Assembly: GCA_026184775.1 (NCBI GenBank)
Contig: JANCYW010000014.1
Span: 124,001 to 188,000, forward strand
Length of the DNA stretch: 64,000 bases
Direction of reading: 5' to 3'
From: Cyanidium caldarium
Lineage: Eukaryota; Rhodophyta; Bangiophyceae; Cyanidiales; Cyanidiaceae
The position numbers were made by a program, and so were the translations under genes. The notes below the pieces were generated by a model. It saw nothing but the letters and a program-made list of their open reading frames with translations. It made no database searches and was not told where the DNA came from. Of the stretch, positions 17,920 through 26,237 are shown one piece after another (position 1 is the first letter of the stretch; every line of letters starts with the position of its first letter).

Positions 17920-18945
17920 ATGAAGAGGGAATGCCCAGAGGAAACCGAGGGGGACGTCGTCAAAACGTCCCATCCACGCTCAAGCGGCCGCGTGTGTTAT
18001 CATCATCTGCGAGTGCTCGCCTCCGTCTTATCCTGGTGGGTGGCCAACGGCTGCACGGTGCTGTTGAACAAGTGGCTGTTTGCGCGCGAAAGCTTCCGAT
18101 TTCCGTTCAGCTTGACGCTGGTGCACTTGGCGTGGCAGTCGGTGCTGGCTTTGCTGGCGGTGAACGGCCTGCGGGCGACATCGCGCGTGCGCTTTGCCAC
18201 CCGACGCGACTACACCAAGGTGCTGCTCATCTCCACCGTGTTCTGTCTGAACATCACCCTTGGTAATTATGCGTTACGCGAGGTGCCGGTGTCGTTCTTC
18301 CAGGTGATCAAATCGGCCACGCCGGCGTTCACCGCAGCGCTGAGCTGGCTGGTGTTGCGGCAGCGGCTGACGCGCGCCGCACTGATTGCCCTGGTGCCGG
18401 TGGTGGCGGGTGTGGCCATGGCCAGTGCCACGGAGCTGAGCTTCCGATGGTCGGGTTTCGTGGCCGCGTCGCTGTCGTGCGCCATGACCGCGCTCAAATT
18501 CGTGTTGAGCGCCGAGCTGCTGCAGGGCCGCTACCCGTTCGATCCCATCCAGCTGATCTACTACATGGCGCCGCCCGGCGCGCTGCTGTTGCTGCCATGG
18601 GCACTCGTCGGCGAAGGGCGCGACGTGCTGCACTGGTGGCAGCGAGCCGTACAGCAAGGTGAATGGCCGCGAGCACTGGGTCTGTTATCGTTCAGCGGCA
18701 TCGGTGCATTCCTGTTGAACGCGTGCATGTTTACCGTGCTGAAACAGACCTCGTCGGTGACCCTGACGGTGGCCGGTAACCTGAAAGTGGTGCTGGTGAT
18801 ATACGTGTCGCTGCTGCTGTTTCACAACCCGGTCACAGCGGCCAACATGCTCGGCTCGCTGATTGCGATTGCCGGCTGTACCTGGTACGGCCTGCTGCCG
18901 CAAAAGTACGTCCGCGAACCGGCGGTCTTGGCAACCGAACGATAG
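17920..18945 (+). CDS. Nucleotide-sugar/triose-phosphate translocator (TPT)-family transporter
   Basis: A 341-residue DMT-superfamily carrier of the TPT/nucleotide-sugar transporter group, with about ten spans. Landmarks are W-V-A-N-G-C-T-V-L-L-N-K-W-L-F in the first span, LREVPVSFFQVIKSATPAFT, the L-R-Q-R-L-T loop, LLNACMFTVLKQTSSVTLTV and GNLKVVLVIYVSLLLFHNPV. The S-S-V-T-L-T-V-A-G-N-L-K motif is the usual signature of the family. There is only a short hydrophilic N-terminus (about 25 residues) and no plastid transit peptide, so a Golgi or ER nucleotide-sugar exchanger is more likely than a plastid phosphate translocator. The exact substrate cannot be read from the sequence. Confidence 0.88.
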   Translation: MKRECPEETEGDVVKTSHPRSSGRVCYHHLRVLASVLSWWVANGCTVLLNKWLFARESFRFPFSLTLVHLAWQSVLALLAVNGLRATSRVRFATRRDYTKVLLISTVFCLNITLGNYALREVPVSFFQVIKSATPAFTAALSWLVLRQRLTRAALIALVPVVAGVAMASATELSFRWSGFVAASLSCAMTALKFVLSAELLQGRYPFDPIQLIYYMAPPGALLLLPWALVGEGRDVLHWWQRAVQQGEWPRALGLLSFSGIGAFLLNACMFTVLKQTSSVTLTVAGNLKVVLVIYVSLLLFHNPVTAANMLGSLIAIAGCTWYGLLPQKYVREPAVLATER

Positions 18946-19016
18946 GGACGAGGGGTGTGCCCGGAAGAGGGGCAGTTGCAGGCTGTGAGCTGCATACCGA
19001 GTCTCACTTGCCCACC

Positions 19017-20102
19017 CTAATCACCCGTGGTGCGCTCGGCGGCTTCGGTGGCCAGTTCGTCGGCGGCGATGAGAAACTCGAAGAAGCATGCACTGGCGGT
19101 GGTGACGGCAGCGGTGCCAGCGCCCAGCGGCCCGTGTCGCGGCAGCGGCGGCATGCGCAGCGCCCCGCGATGGCGTCCGCCTTTGACGCCGTCCACTGCC
19201 GATGTGGTTGCGGCCGTGCGCAACCGGGCGGTAACACTCAGCATGCCGGTGGCGTTGAGGCGCACGCGCGCCACGTCCGACAGGCCGAGCGCCTTGACGC
19301 ATCGCTTCAGTGGGGCGATGCGATAACCGGCCACCTGTGCCTGCAGCGAATCGAATTCGTGGTAAGCGGCAGCCACAGTGCCACCGCCATCATCGACCTC
19401 GTGCGGCTGCGGCAAATCGACGGTGAGGGATGCCAGGCCGGCCTCGTGCTGACTTTCCCACCGAAACAGCGGATGCGGACCGGGCTGCATCCGGATGCTG
19501 CCAAAGGTGGCGCCGCCGTAGTCCAACTCGGCAATGGCCGTCGCCAGCAAACAACTCTGCACCACCACGGTGTTCAACACCGGCGCGTCGTAAAACGCGA
19601 AATCGCTCACCGCGGCCGACTCGATGGTCTGCACGCGACACTGCACCAACGACGCCTCGCTGCCGTGCACCACCAGCACCAGCGGACCACCTGGCGTCTC
19701 GTACAGCATGCGCAACGGCGGACTGGTGAGCGCCTTTTCGGCGTGTGCGGATATGCTGCTCAGCAACTGCAGACAGTCCAGCACTTCCGCCAGCGACACC
19801 GCGAACGATATCGTCTCCGCCTCCTCGTCCACTTCCATGGCCAGTAACATGTCGCGTCCCAGCGTCACGCATGCTTGCAAACAACCGGCCTCCTCCACCA
19901 CGAATCGCAGCGCATTTCGCGGTGCCGTGGGGACGGCGATCACCAGGGTGCTGTGCTGCGCGGCCACAGACGAACCGCCCGACGGCACCAGACACGACAA
20001 GATCTCGTACAGAAAACGAGCCCCATCCAATTTACAGCACAAACGCGGTCGAGGAGTCGTCGGTGGTGTCTCTACCGATCCCCCGGCGGCCGTGACGTTC
20101 AT
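19017..20102 (-). CDS. RAD1: 9-1-1 checkpoint clamp subunit RAD1
   Basis: A PCNA-fold protein of the RAD9-RAD1-HUS1 clamp, which is loaded at DNA damage and activates the ATR pathway. Started at MNVTAAGGS (20102) it is 361 residues; the frame is open to 20243, which would add 47 residues of unlikely leader. RAD1 landmarks are FVVEEAGCLQACVTL (compare VEEAKCVQANAFI), A-V-S-L-A-E-V-L-D-C-L-Q-L-L, R-M-L-Y-E-T-P-G-G-P-L-V-L-V, VVVQSCLLATAIAELDYGG, and the C-terminal YRIAPLKRCVKALGLSDVAR followed by a G-M-L-S-V-T strand. It is longer than the usual ~280 residues because of Gly/Thr-rich insertions near the C-terminus. The upstream neighbour on the same strand ends very close by. Confidence 0.85.
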   Translation of the reverse strand: MNVTAAGGSVETPPTTPRPRLCCKLDGARFLYEILSCLVPSGGSSVAAQHSTLVIAVPTAPRNALRFVVEEAGCLQACVTLGRDMLLAMEVDEEAETISFAVSLAEVLDCLQLLSSISAHAEKALTSPPLRMLYETPGGPLVLVVHGSEASLVQCRVQTIESAAVSDFAFYDAPVLNTVVVQSCLLATAIAELDYGGATFGSIRMQPGPHPLFRWESQHEAGLASLTVDLPQPHEVDDGGGTVAAAYHEFDSLQAQVAGYRIAPLKRCVKALGLSDVARVRLNATGMLSVTARLRTAATTSAVDGVKGGRHRGALRMPPLPRHGPLGAGTAAVTTASACFFEFLIAADELATEAAERTTGD

Positions 20103-20275
20103 GAGCTTCTTACTGCCGCGTGTGCAACCCGCGCAGGCATATGCCGCTGCGCGATGCGGTGCATCTCGCGCCCGCATTCGGTCCGCCAGAGAACTTGGAC
20201 AAATCGGCACGCGGTTGCAGAGAGGGAACTTCTCCGCGTGCACCGAACCTCTCTCCCCTGTGCGCCGACCCTACT

Positions 20276-21616
20276 TCAGGCGTCGCTGATGGGCGGGAGA
20301 GAAGAGGGCGTCTCGCCGTCTCCGTCCATCAGCCACGGGAACTTGGCCATGAGCTCATCATGGTCCAACGGGTCATCGTCTTCGTCGGGCGTCCAGGACA
20401 CCTCCACCGCGCGCAGTTCCTTGTCTTGCACGCTGCCCAGCCGCTCCAACCAGTTATCGGTGGTGGGCGGCGTCTTGATGACTTGCGGCGAGCATGCCAC
20501 GATGGCGGCGGTGATCGACACCACCATGAAATCCTCGATCATGCCCAGCGGAGCGGTTGCGGCGACCCGTGGACCACTGCCGTCCGCTCGGCTCGCTTGC
20601 CGCCGCACCCCTTGTACGTTCAGGCGCGTGTCCTGTTTCCAATTGCGGCGCACTTCCAAGGTCATGCGGCGGAACTTGCGCTCAGCCTCTCGCACTCGAT
20701 CCGCCGGGAAACGATCGCTGTCGTGCGCGGAAGCGAACCACCCCTCGCCCACGTTCTGCGCCCGCAACAAGGTCAACGCGGTGACGCGCGCCAAATGCGC
20801 CAGGCCGTCGGCGGTGGAAGTGTCGGCGGTGTCGGACAGTTCCTGCAGCACCTCGCGCACGTACCGCTTGGCCTCGTCGCGCAGAGCCACGTGAATGCGC
20901 GCCACCAGCACATCGCCCAGCGACTCCGCGCTCGCTGCGGACCGCGATCCCGGTTGGCGCTTGCGCACCACGTCGATGACCGCGGCGCCGGCCAACCCGC
21001 CCACCAGCAACGTGTCCCAGCTCACCCGCCGATCGGTGGCCGGCACCCGTACTGCCGGTCGCGATGCGGTGGATATCGAAGAGGCACGCGGAGGCCAGTC
21101 AAAGTCGGAGTGCATGCGCAGGTCATGGGTCGACGGGCGCACCGGCAACAGCGCGCTCCCGCTGCCGCCCCCGAAATGACTCTCCGACGACGGGAACCCC
21201 GAACTACCGCCCATGCTGCCGCCGGTGCGCGCTGCCAACAAGAGCGGTGACGAGTGCCGGAAAGTGCTCTCTCGTCGAGCGCGGGTTCGTGGGCGACCGG
21301 CGTACGCGCGCTCAACGGACCCTGGGGAAAACAGTCGAGGTATGGCAGTCGCGGAGGCGATGCGCACTCGCCACCCACCCAGCACCAACAACGCAGCTGC
21401 GGCTATCTTCTGCAAACGTGCCACCCACGGCGCCTGCATGGTCATTCCACGAGGGGAGGGCCGGCGCCGCTGCCTACGACGCTGCTGCCGCCCCGGAACG
21501 CCTCGCACAACCCCCGCCGACGGCACAAAGGCACTCGTTGGCATGGTCGCTTCCACTGTAGTGGTGTGTGACACCATCATGGTCATTCGCGCCGGTTTCA
21601 GTGAGAAAGGGGTCAT
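20276..21616 (-). CDS. DUF1517 plastid protein (FLAP1-like)
   Basis: A 446-residue protein whose C-terminal half (about residues 235-430) fits DUF1517, a family of cyanobacteria and plastids that includes the plant fluctuating-light-acclimation protein FLAP1. Matching features are a VREAERKFRRMTLEVRRNW block, the N-V-Q-G-V-R-R-Q-A-S segment, MIEDFMVVSITAAIVA, and the ending L-E-R-L-G-S-V-x-x-x-x-L-x-A-V-E-V-x-W-T-P followed by an acidic D-E-L-M stretch. A Gly/Ser/Phe-rich linker (GGSGFPSSESHFGGGSG) and a hydrophobic segment near residue 70 (AAAALLVLGGWRVRI) precede it, with a second at about 208-222. The N-terminus is basic and rich in Ser/Thr, fitting a plastid transit peptide, with the real start perhaps at MPTSAFVPSAG (about residue 25). 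Confidence 0.75.
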   Translation of the reverse strand: MTPFSLKPARMTMMVSHTTTVEATMPTSAFVPSAGVVRGVPGRQQRRRQRRRPSPRGMTMQAPWVARLQKIAAAALLVLGGWRVRIASATAIPRLFSPGSVERAYAGRPRTRARRESTFRHSSPLLLAARTGGSMGGSSGFPSSESHFGGGSGSALLPVRPSTHDLRMHSDFDWPPRASSISTASRPAVRVPATDRRVSWDTLLVGGLAGAAVIDVVRKRQPGSRSAASAESLGDVLVARIHVALRDEAKRYVREVLQELSDTADTSTADGLAHLARVTALTLLRAQNVGEGWFASAHDSDRFPADRVREAERKFRRMTLEVRRNWKQDTRLNVQGVRRQASRADGSGPRVAATAPLGMIEDFMVVSITAAIVACSPQVIKTPPTTDNWLERLGSVQDKELRAVEVSWTPDEDDDPLDHDELMAKFPWLMDGDGETPSSLPPISDA

Positions 21617-21804
21617 CGACCGGGGTACTCACCGACAGGAGGCAGCGTCGGTGTGACCCCGCGCAACATGTCCGCCGACGCCCACATTCGAGATTGCGAT
21701 TCGCCGCACGGAGCACGACGCGGTCTGACGATGAGGCATCGCATGCCGAGTGCATGCGAGGTCATGAAATAGCTTCACGACGCCTCGCTCGTCTATGCGC
21801 CCTC

Positions 21805-22494
21805 TTACTCACCCACTAGCATGAAGCGGGGTAACGCTTTCAACGTGTACAGCAATCCCTGTTTGGAGCGTTTGCTCACCAAATCTGCCTTGAGCAGGGC
21901 GTTCAGATACATGTTGCACTGCATGCGGGAGAGGCCGCTGGTGCGCACAATGTCGTGCAGGTAGGCACCATGATGGCCGCTGCGCAACAGTGCCAGCAAC
22001 ACGCTTTCCATGCGCGAGTCGGAGCGGAAGCGTTCGTTGGACAGGCCGCCCATCAATCGGCGCACATGGTACAGCTCCATATCCATCCGCGTGACCGGCC
22101 GACGATACACCGACTGCACGCGTCGGGTCGGTTGCGAGTGTTGGGCATCTTTGGCAACGACAGCAAGAGTGTTGGCGGTTGTGGTCGACCCTGAATCTGA
22201 GGCGCCGGGCGCAGCGGGCGGGTTGGCGGCCGATTTCTCTGCCTGGGCCACGCGGGAGCGCGCGGCCAACAGAGCCTCGTCGGACAGGCAAAAGTCAAAC
22301 AGGGTGGCGGCAGCGCGAATCTGCGTCAACCACTCCTCGGTGTGATGGGTCACTGCATCCACGTGCTGCTGCAGTCGTCGTAGTCGCGGTGCCAGATCTT
22401 GCGCCTCGCCCAGTCGCGTGTTCAAAAGCGCAAGATTGCGCTCCAGAAAAGCCAAGTCATCCTGAAGCTCCACCGGCGCCATGAAGGCGGGCAC
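21805..22494 (-). CDS. Hypothetical protein with a C-terminal winged-helix-like domain
   Basis: I do not recognise the family of this 229-residue protein. Residues 10-80 look like a helical, possibly coiled-coil, segment (LQDDLAFLERNLALLNTRLG and after), followed by a short Ala/Ser/Thr-rich linker. Residues 155-225 read as a winged-helix fold: S-R-M-E-S-V-L-L-A-L-L-R-S-G (helix 1), AYLHDIVRTSGLSRMQCNMY (helix-turn-helix), then LLKADLVSKRSKQGLLYTL (wing). This type of wHTH appears in archaeal-style regulators and in subunits of eukaryotic complexes. A DNA- or protein-binding role is possible. The start is the first Met of the conserved helical part. Confidence 0.65.
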   Translation of the reverse strand: MPAFMAPVELQDDLAFLERNLALLNTRLGEAQDLAPRLRRLQQHVDAVTHHTEEWLTQIRAAATLFDFCLSDEALLAARSRVAQAEKSAANPPAAPGASDSGSTTTANTLAVVAKDAQHSQPTRRVQSVYRRPVTRMDMELYHVRRLMGGLSNERFRSDSRMESVLLALLRSGHHGAYLHDIVRTSGLSRMQCNMYLNALLKADLVSKRSKQGLLYTLKALPRFMLVGE

Positions 22495-22781
22495 AACCGG
22501 GAGTGTTGTCGGGAGCTATGCGGAGTGTTGGGGCGTCTCGACAAGAACAACGCGGGCGACGCCTGCACACCCGGTTTCGCGAGCGTTCCCACAAACGATG
22601 TCCCCGCAGGTGCCAATCGGTGGGCGTTTGAAAATCGCGACGGCATCCGCGCGGCTCGACGCCGGCGGTTGCGAGGCAGAGAGGAGAACGTGCGGGTCCC
22701 GAAGAGGATGCGGTGCACAGGGCAGTTCACTGAAATATGTACTGCAACTTTTCGAAGCATTCGCATCGACTACTGCGTAGT

Positions 22782-24941
22782 TCAATCACGCTTCACCGCT
22801 GAGCGGAGCCATGCAATCTCGTACAAAAAACGCTGCACGCCCGGCGTCGGACGGGTAATCTCCGCGGCAACAGCGGCACGCTTTTGGGGCCATCCGCACG
22901 ACACGCTGTCCTCCGCGCACTTTGCGTGCTGCTCCAACTCGGCAGCCACATGTCGGAGCGCCGGGTTGGGCAGCACCTCGCAGAGCTCTCTCGCTTCGCG
23001 CAAAACCACCGCAGCCTCCTCGGCATGCTCGCCATGCCTGAGCAGGGCCCGTGCATAGAGGATGCGGGCGATGGCGGCGTACAGGGCCTCCTGTCGTGGG
23101 TCGGGCATGTCTTGCCATTCCGCGGACAACTTTTCGCGGGCGCTCAGCATTCTCCCAGAGCGCACATCTTCGGCAGCCTCCAGCAGTCGCACACTCGCCC
23201 CGAGGTGATCCGTTGCACCGCCGGCGCCTTCACTGCAGCAACTCGTATCTCTTTGGGATGCGTTGCACCCCAGCGAACTGCAGACGTCAGCATCATCCAC
23301 CAGAGCAGCCCACCGGTCCACCAGCGCCAGAGCGGCACGCGCACCATCCGCCACGGTCTCTTGCCGCGATGCGCTCCGACGACAAGCCGGCGTGCATCGC
23401 CATCGCCTGCACCACCAGTGCACTTGACGTACGTACTCTACCAAATAGGTCAGTGCCGTGGAGAGTTCTGCGCGTGCCATGTACCTCACTGCCAACGCCT
23501 CCATAACCGCCAGGTACCAAAACACGTCCGCGTCGACCGTCGTCGTCGTCGTGCCCGCCTCGGTGCGCAGCGCCTCGAGCGCATCGCACCCGGCGCCGTT
23601 GGCAGCAAACCGACATCGCTGTGCCTGAACATATCGCACGAGACGACTCGCCCAACTCGGCGATGCGCATCCAAGTGTTGCAGAGGAGCTGTCCACTGCG
23701 GCACCTGCATGGCTGCCGTCCACATGCATGTGGTCAAGGCTCGTCGGCTCTGCACCCCTCGATGAGCACAGCTCCGCCACCATCCACAGGGCATCCGCCG
23801 CAGACATCCGTTCCGGCGACGCGGCCGCACAGGGTTCGCGGCAAGCTTGCAACGACATCACCGCCTGGCGCCGGTGTGCCTCGCGATGTGCGGCATCGCC
23901 GCAAATGCCAACGCCCAGGTGCAACTGGGCCTCTACCAGCGCCAATCGCACATCGTTCATCTGTACGCGCGCCTCTGCACACACTTGCAGGGCCGCGTCT
24001 CGGCAGCCACGCATGCGCGCCAGCTCTACCTTCTCCAGCCAAAAGTGCAAGCGCCACCTCGGCGCATCGGCGCTCACCGCACCTCTGGCCATCGCGGCCT
24101 CTGCACCTGCCTCCAACGCCCGATGCACCACCGCCTCCGGTTGTCCCTCCAGCACGTGCACGACCGCCTGCATGGCGTACACGTGCGGCAAGACCTGGGC
24201 GGTCGACGGCGCTCCCCGGCCCGTCTCCAGCGCCAACCGAACCCGTTCGTCATGCAACACACACAGCTGTACTCCGTTCAGCAGTGTCTGCACCCGATGC
24301 ACATCCTTCTGCACACAGGCATCCCGGTAGAGGCGCTCCTCGGCACTGCGCTCCAACTCCCGCAACCGCGAGCCGCCCTCTGCGGCTCCAACTTCTGCGG
24401 TAGGCTCGCTCTGCAACACCGCCTCCAGCAGCAGCCGTGCCGCCCACAGCCGCATCAACATCGCATTGACCGCACTGAATCGACCCAACGCCGCCAACGA
24501 CCAGATGCCGTCTGCCGCTGTCGGCTCGCACCAGGGATCCTCCACGGCGAACGCCTCCTCGACGCACGCGCGCGCCGTGCACTCCCAAGCCATAGCGGCC
24601 GCCCGGTATCGACCTGTGCGGGCCAACCACAACGCCAGCTTGCTGTAAAACAGTGTCACACGGACGCTCCCCATCCTTGGAACGGTGCAGCACTTTTGTA
24701 CTCCCCGCCCGTTTTCACGCGCTTGTCTTCGGCGGCGGCACGGCATCGATCGCGCGCCTCGCCCGCCAAAATTCGCAGACGCGTCGCGATTTCGGCGGTC
24801 TCTTCCCGGACGAGGAGGACGCGGCGACATGACACCTGCGTCGATGAGCGTCTTCAGCAGCTGCACTGCTGCCCCGTGTAACCGAATCGCAGTGTTGTAG
24901 GCAACAGGTTCCGAATCATGGGCCACTCGAATCACCTCCAT
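22782..24941 (-). CDS. Hypothetical helical-repeat (TPR-like) protein, possibly cohesin loader Scc4/MAU2-like
   Basis: A 719-residue protein made almost wholly of Ala/Leu/Arg-rich helices in a TPR-like pattern. Examples are LALWLARTGRYRAAAMAWEC, LHFWLEKVELARMRGCRDAA and ILYARALLRHGEHAEEAAVV. The same frame stays open to 25736, but that extension would lie antisense to the NDUFAF7 gene, so I place the start at MEVIRVAHDS (24941); MGSVRVTLFY at 24674 is an alternative. The repeat style, the length and a C-terminal block L-C-E-V-L-P-N-P-A-L-R-H make me think of Scc4/MAU2, which partners Scc2 to load cohesin, but the same could be said of other TPR proteins such as APC subunits. Treat the function as unknown. 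Confidence 0.6.
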   Translation of the reverse strand: MEVIRVAHDSEPVAYNTAIRLHGAAVQLLKTLIDAGVMSPRPPRPGRDRRNRDASANFGGRGARSMPCRRRRQARENGRGVQKCCTVPRMGSVRVTLFYSKLALWLARTGRYRAAAMAWECTARACVEEAFAVEDPWCEPTAADGIWSLAALGRFSAVNAMLMRLWAARLLLEAVLQSEPTAEVGAAEGGSRLRELERSAEERLYRDACVQKDVHRVQTLLNGVQLCVLHDERVRLALETGRGAPSTAQVLPHVYAMQAVVHVLEGQPEAVVHRALEAGAEAAMARGAVSADAPRWRLHFWLEKVELARMRGCRDAALQVCAEARVQMNDVRLALVEAQLHLGVGICGDAAHREAHRRQAVMSLQACREPCAAASPERMSAADALWMVAELCSSRGAEPTSLDHMHVDGSHAGAAVDSSSATLGCASPSWASRLVRYVQAQRCRFAANGAGCDALEALRTEAGTTTTTVDADVFWYLAVMEALAVRYMARAELSTALTYLVEYVRQVHWWCRRWRCTPACRRSASRQETVADGARAALALVDRWAALVDDADVCSSLGCNASQRDTSCCSEGAGGATDHLGASVRLLEAAEDVRSGRMLSAREKLSAEWQDMPDPRQEALYAAIARILYARALLRHGEHAEEAAVVLREARELCEVLPNPALRHVAAELEQHAKCAEDSVSCGWPQKRAAVAAEITRPTPGVQRFLYEIAWLRSAVKRD

Positions 24942-24967
24942 TCTCTGAACACCTTTCCCTTCTCTCG

Positions 24968-26176
24968 ATGAACACTCCCCTCGCGGGAGTGTTGGCGAGG
25001 TACATCCGGGCCAACGGGCCGTTGTCCGTGTCCGAATACATGCACCTCTGCCTGTTGCACCCTCGATACGGGTATTATGGGCGAGCGACACCAGTGCTGG
25101 GACGTCAGGGCGACTTTGTGACGGCGCCAGAGATGACGCAGGCGTTTGGCGAGCTCCTCGGCATCTGGTTGTACGTGCAGTGGCGCGACCGCCTCGGAGC
25201 GCCGTCGCGGGTGCGATTGATGGAGTTAGGCCCCGGACGCGGCACCATGATGCGGCAGATGCTACGCGCGGCAAACAAGTTCCCCGAGTTTTATCGCGCC
25301 CTGGAGGTGCGACTGATAGAGGTGAGCCGCACACTGCGAACGCAACAGCAGGCGGCGCTGGAGCAGCCGGTGCGCGAAGGGCGCGTCCGCTGGTTGGACA
25401 GTTGGGACACCGAATGGCTCGATCAGAGCGCACCGGTGATGTTGGTGGCGCACGAGTTTCTCGATGCGCTGCCGGTGCGTCACTTTGTGCGACAGACGCC
25501 GACGCGATGGTTGGAGCGGCTGGTGGATCTGGATCCGCAAGCACCCGCCGATCAACCGCGCTTCCGTTTTGTGGCCTCGCGAGCGCCCACACCTGCCGCA
25601 GCCATGCTGCCAGTGAGCGGCATCGTGGACGAGCGCGACTTGCCGCACTTGCCCGACGCCATCGAGGTGCCGGTGGGGGCGGCCACTTGTGTGCAGCGCA
25701 TAGCGCAATGGCTTCAGGCGAGTGGCGGCGTTGCACTCCTGGTGGACTATGCCAAGCGCGCGCAGCCGCCGCTGGCGTGCACGCTGCGCGCTGTGCGCCA
25801 GCACCGCTTCGAGCACGTATTGCACGCGCCCGGCGAGGCCGACCTCACCGCCGACGTCGACTTTGCGCTGCTGGAGCGGTGTGTGCGCGCCGCCGTCCCC
25901 GATACGCCCTTGCACTCGATGCCACAAGGCGAGTTCCTGCAGCGCATGGGGCTGGCCGAACGAATGCGGGTGTTGGCTGCAGCCAACCCCCAGCAAACCG
26001 CCGCATTGCAAGCGGCCTACGCGCGGCTGGTCTCGCCCACCGCGATGGGCAGCGTCTACCGTGTGGCCGCGCTATCATCGCCCGCCAAAGGGGCGGCGGG
26101 CAAGCGGCTGCCCTTGCTGCCGTTTGAGCCGCCGGCCGAGCCGCCGGCCGAGCCGCCGGCCGCTCGATCCACCTAG
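24968..26176 (+). CDS. NDUFAF7: Complex I assembly factor NDUFAF7 (MidA), protein arginine methyltransferase
   Basis: A 402-residue SAM-dependent methyltransferase of the MidA/DUF185 family, which dimethylates an Arg of the NDUFS2 subunit early in respiratory complex I assembly in the mitochondrial matrix. Landmarks are a Y-M-H-L-C-L-L-H-P-R-Y-G-Y-Y start, GDFVTAPEMTQAFGELLGIW, L-M-E-L-G-P-G-R-G-T-M (SAM-binding G-x-G-x-G loop) and V-A-H-E-F-L-D-A-L-P-V-R. All are well conserved, so it should be active. There is no long presequence; the N-terminal helix LAGVLARYIRANG may serve for import. The C-terminus carries a P-P-A-E repeat encoded by three tandem 12-bp units (26126-26161). Confidence 0.92.
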   Translation: MNTPLAGVLARYIRANGPLSVSEYMHLCLLHPRYGYYGRATPVLGRQGDFVTAPEMTQAFGELLGIWLYVQWRDRLGAPSRVRLMELGPGRGTMMRQMLRAANKFPEFYRALEVRLIEVSRTLRTQQQAALEQPVREGRVRWLDSWDTEWLDQSAPVMLVAHEFLDALPVRHFVRQTPTRWLERLVDLDPQAPADQPRFRFVASRAPTPAAAMLPVSGIVDERDLPHLPDAIEVPVGAATCVQRIAQWLQASGGVALLVDYAKRAQPPLACTLRAVRQHRFEHVLHAPGEADLTADVDFALLERCVRAAVPDTPLHSMPQGEFLQRMGLAERMRVLAAANPQQTAALQAAYARLVSPTAMGSVYRVAALSSPAKGAAGKRLPLLPFEPPAEPPAEPPAARST

Positions 26177-26237
26177 GAGCGCCCCGAGCGATTGTCGTTT
26201 CGATCTTATCGTTCAGCCGCCAATTCTTCATCCGTCC

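Noticed and set aside
24942-25736. N-terminal extension of the helical-repeat gene
   Set aside because: It lies antisense to NDUFAF7, which is certain, and its residues are low-complexity Arg/Pro/Ala.
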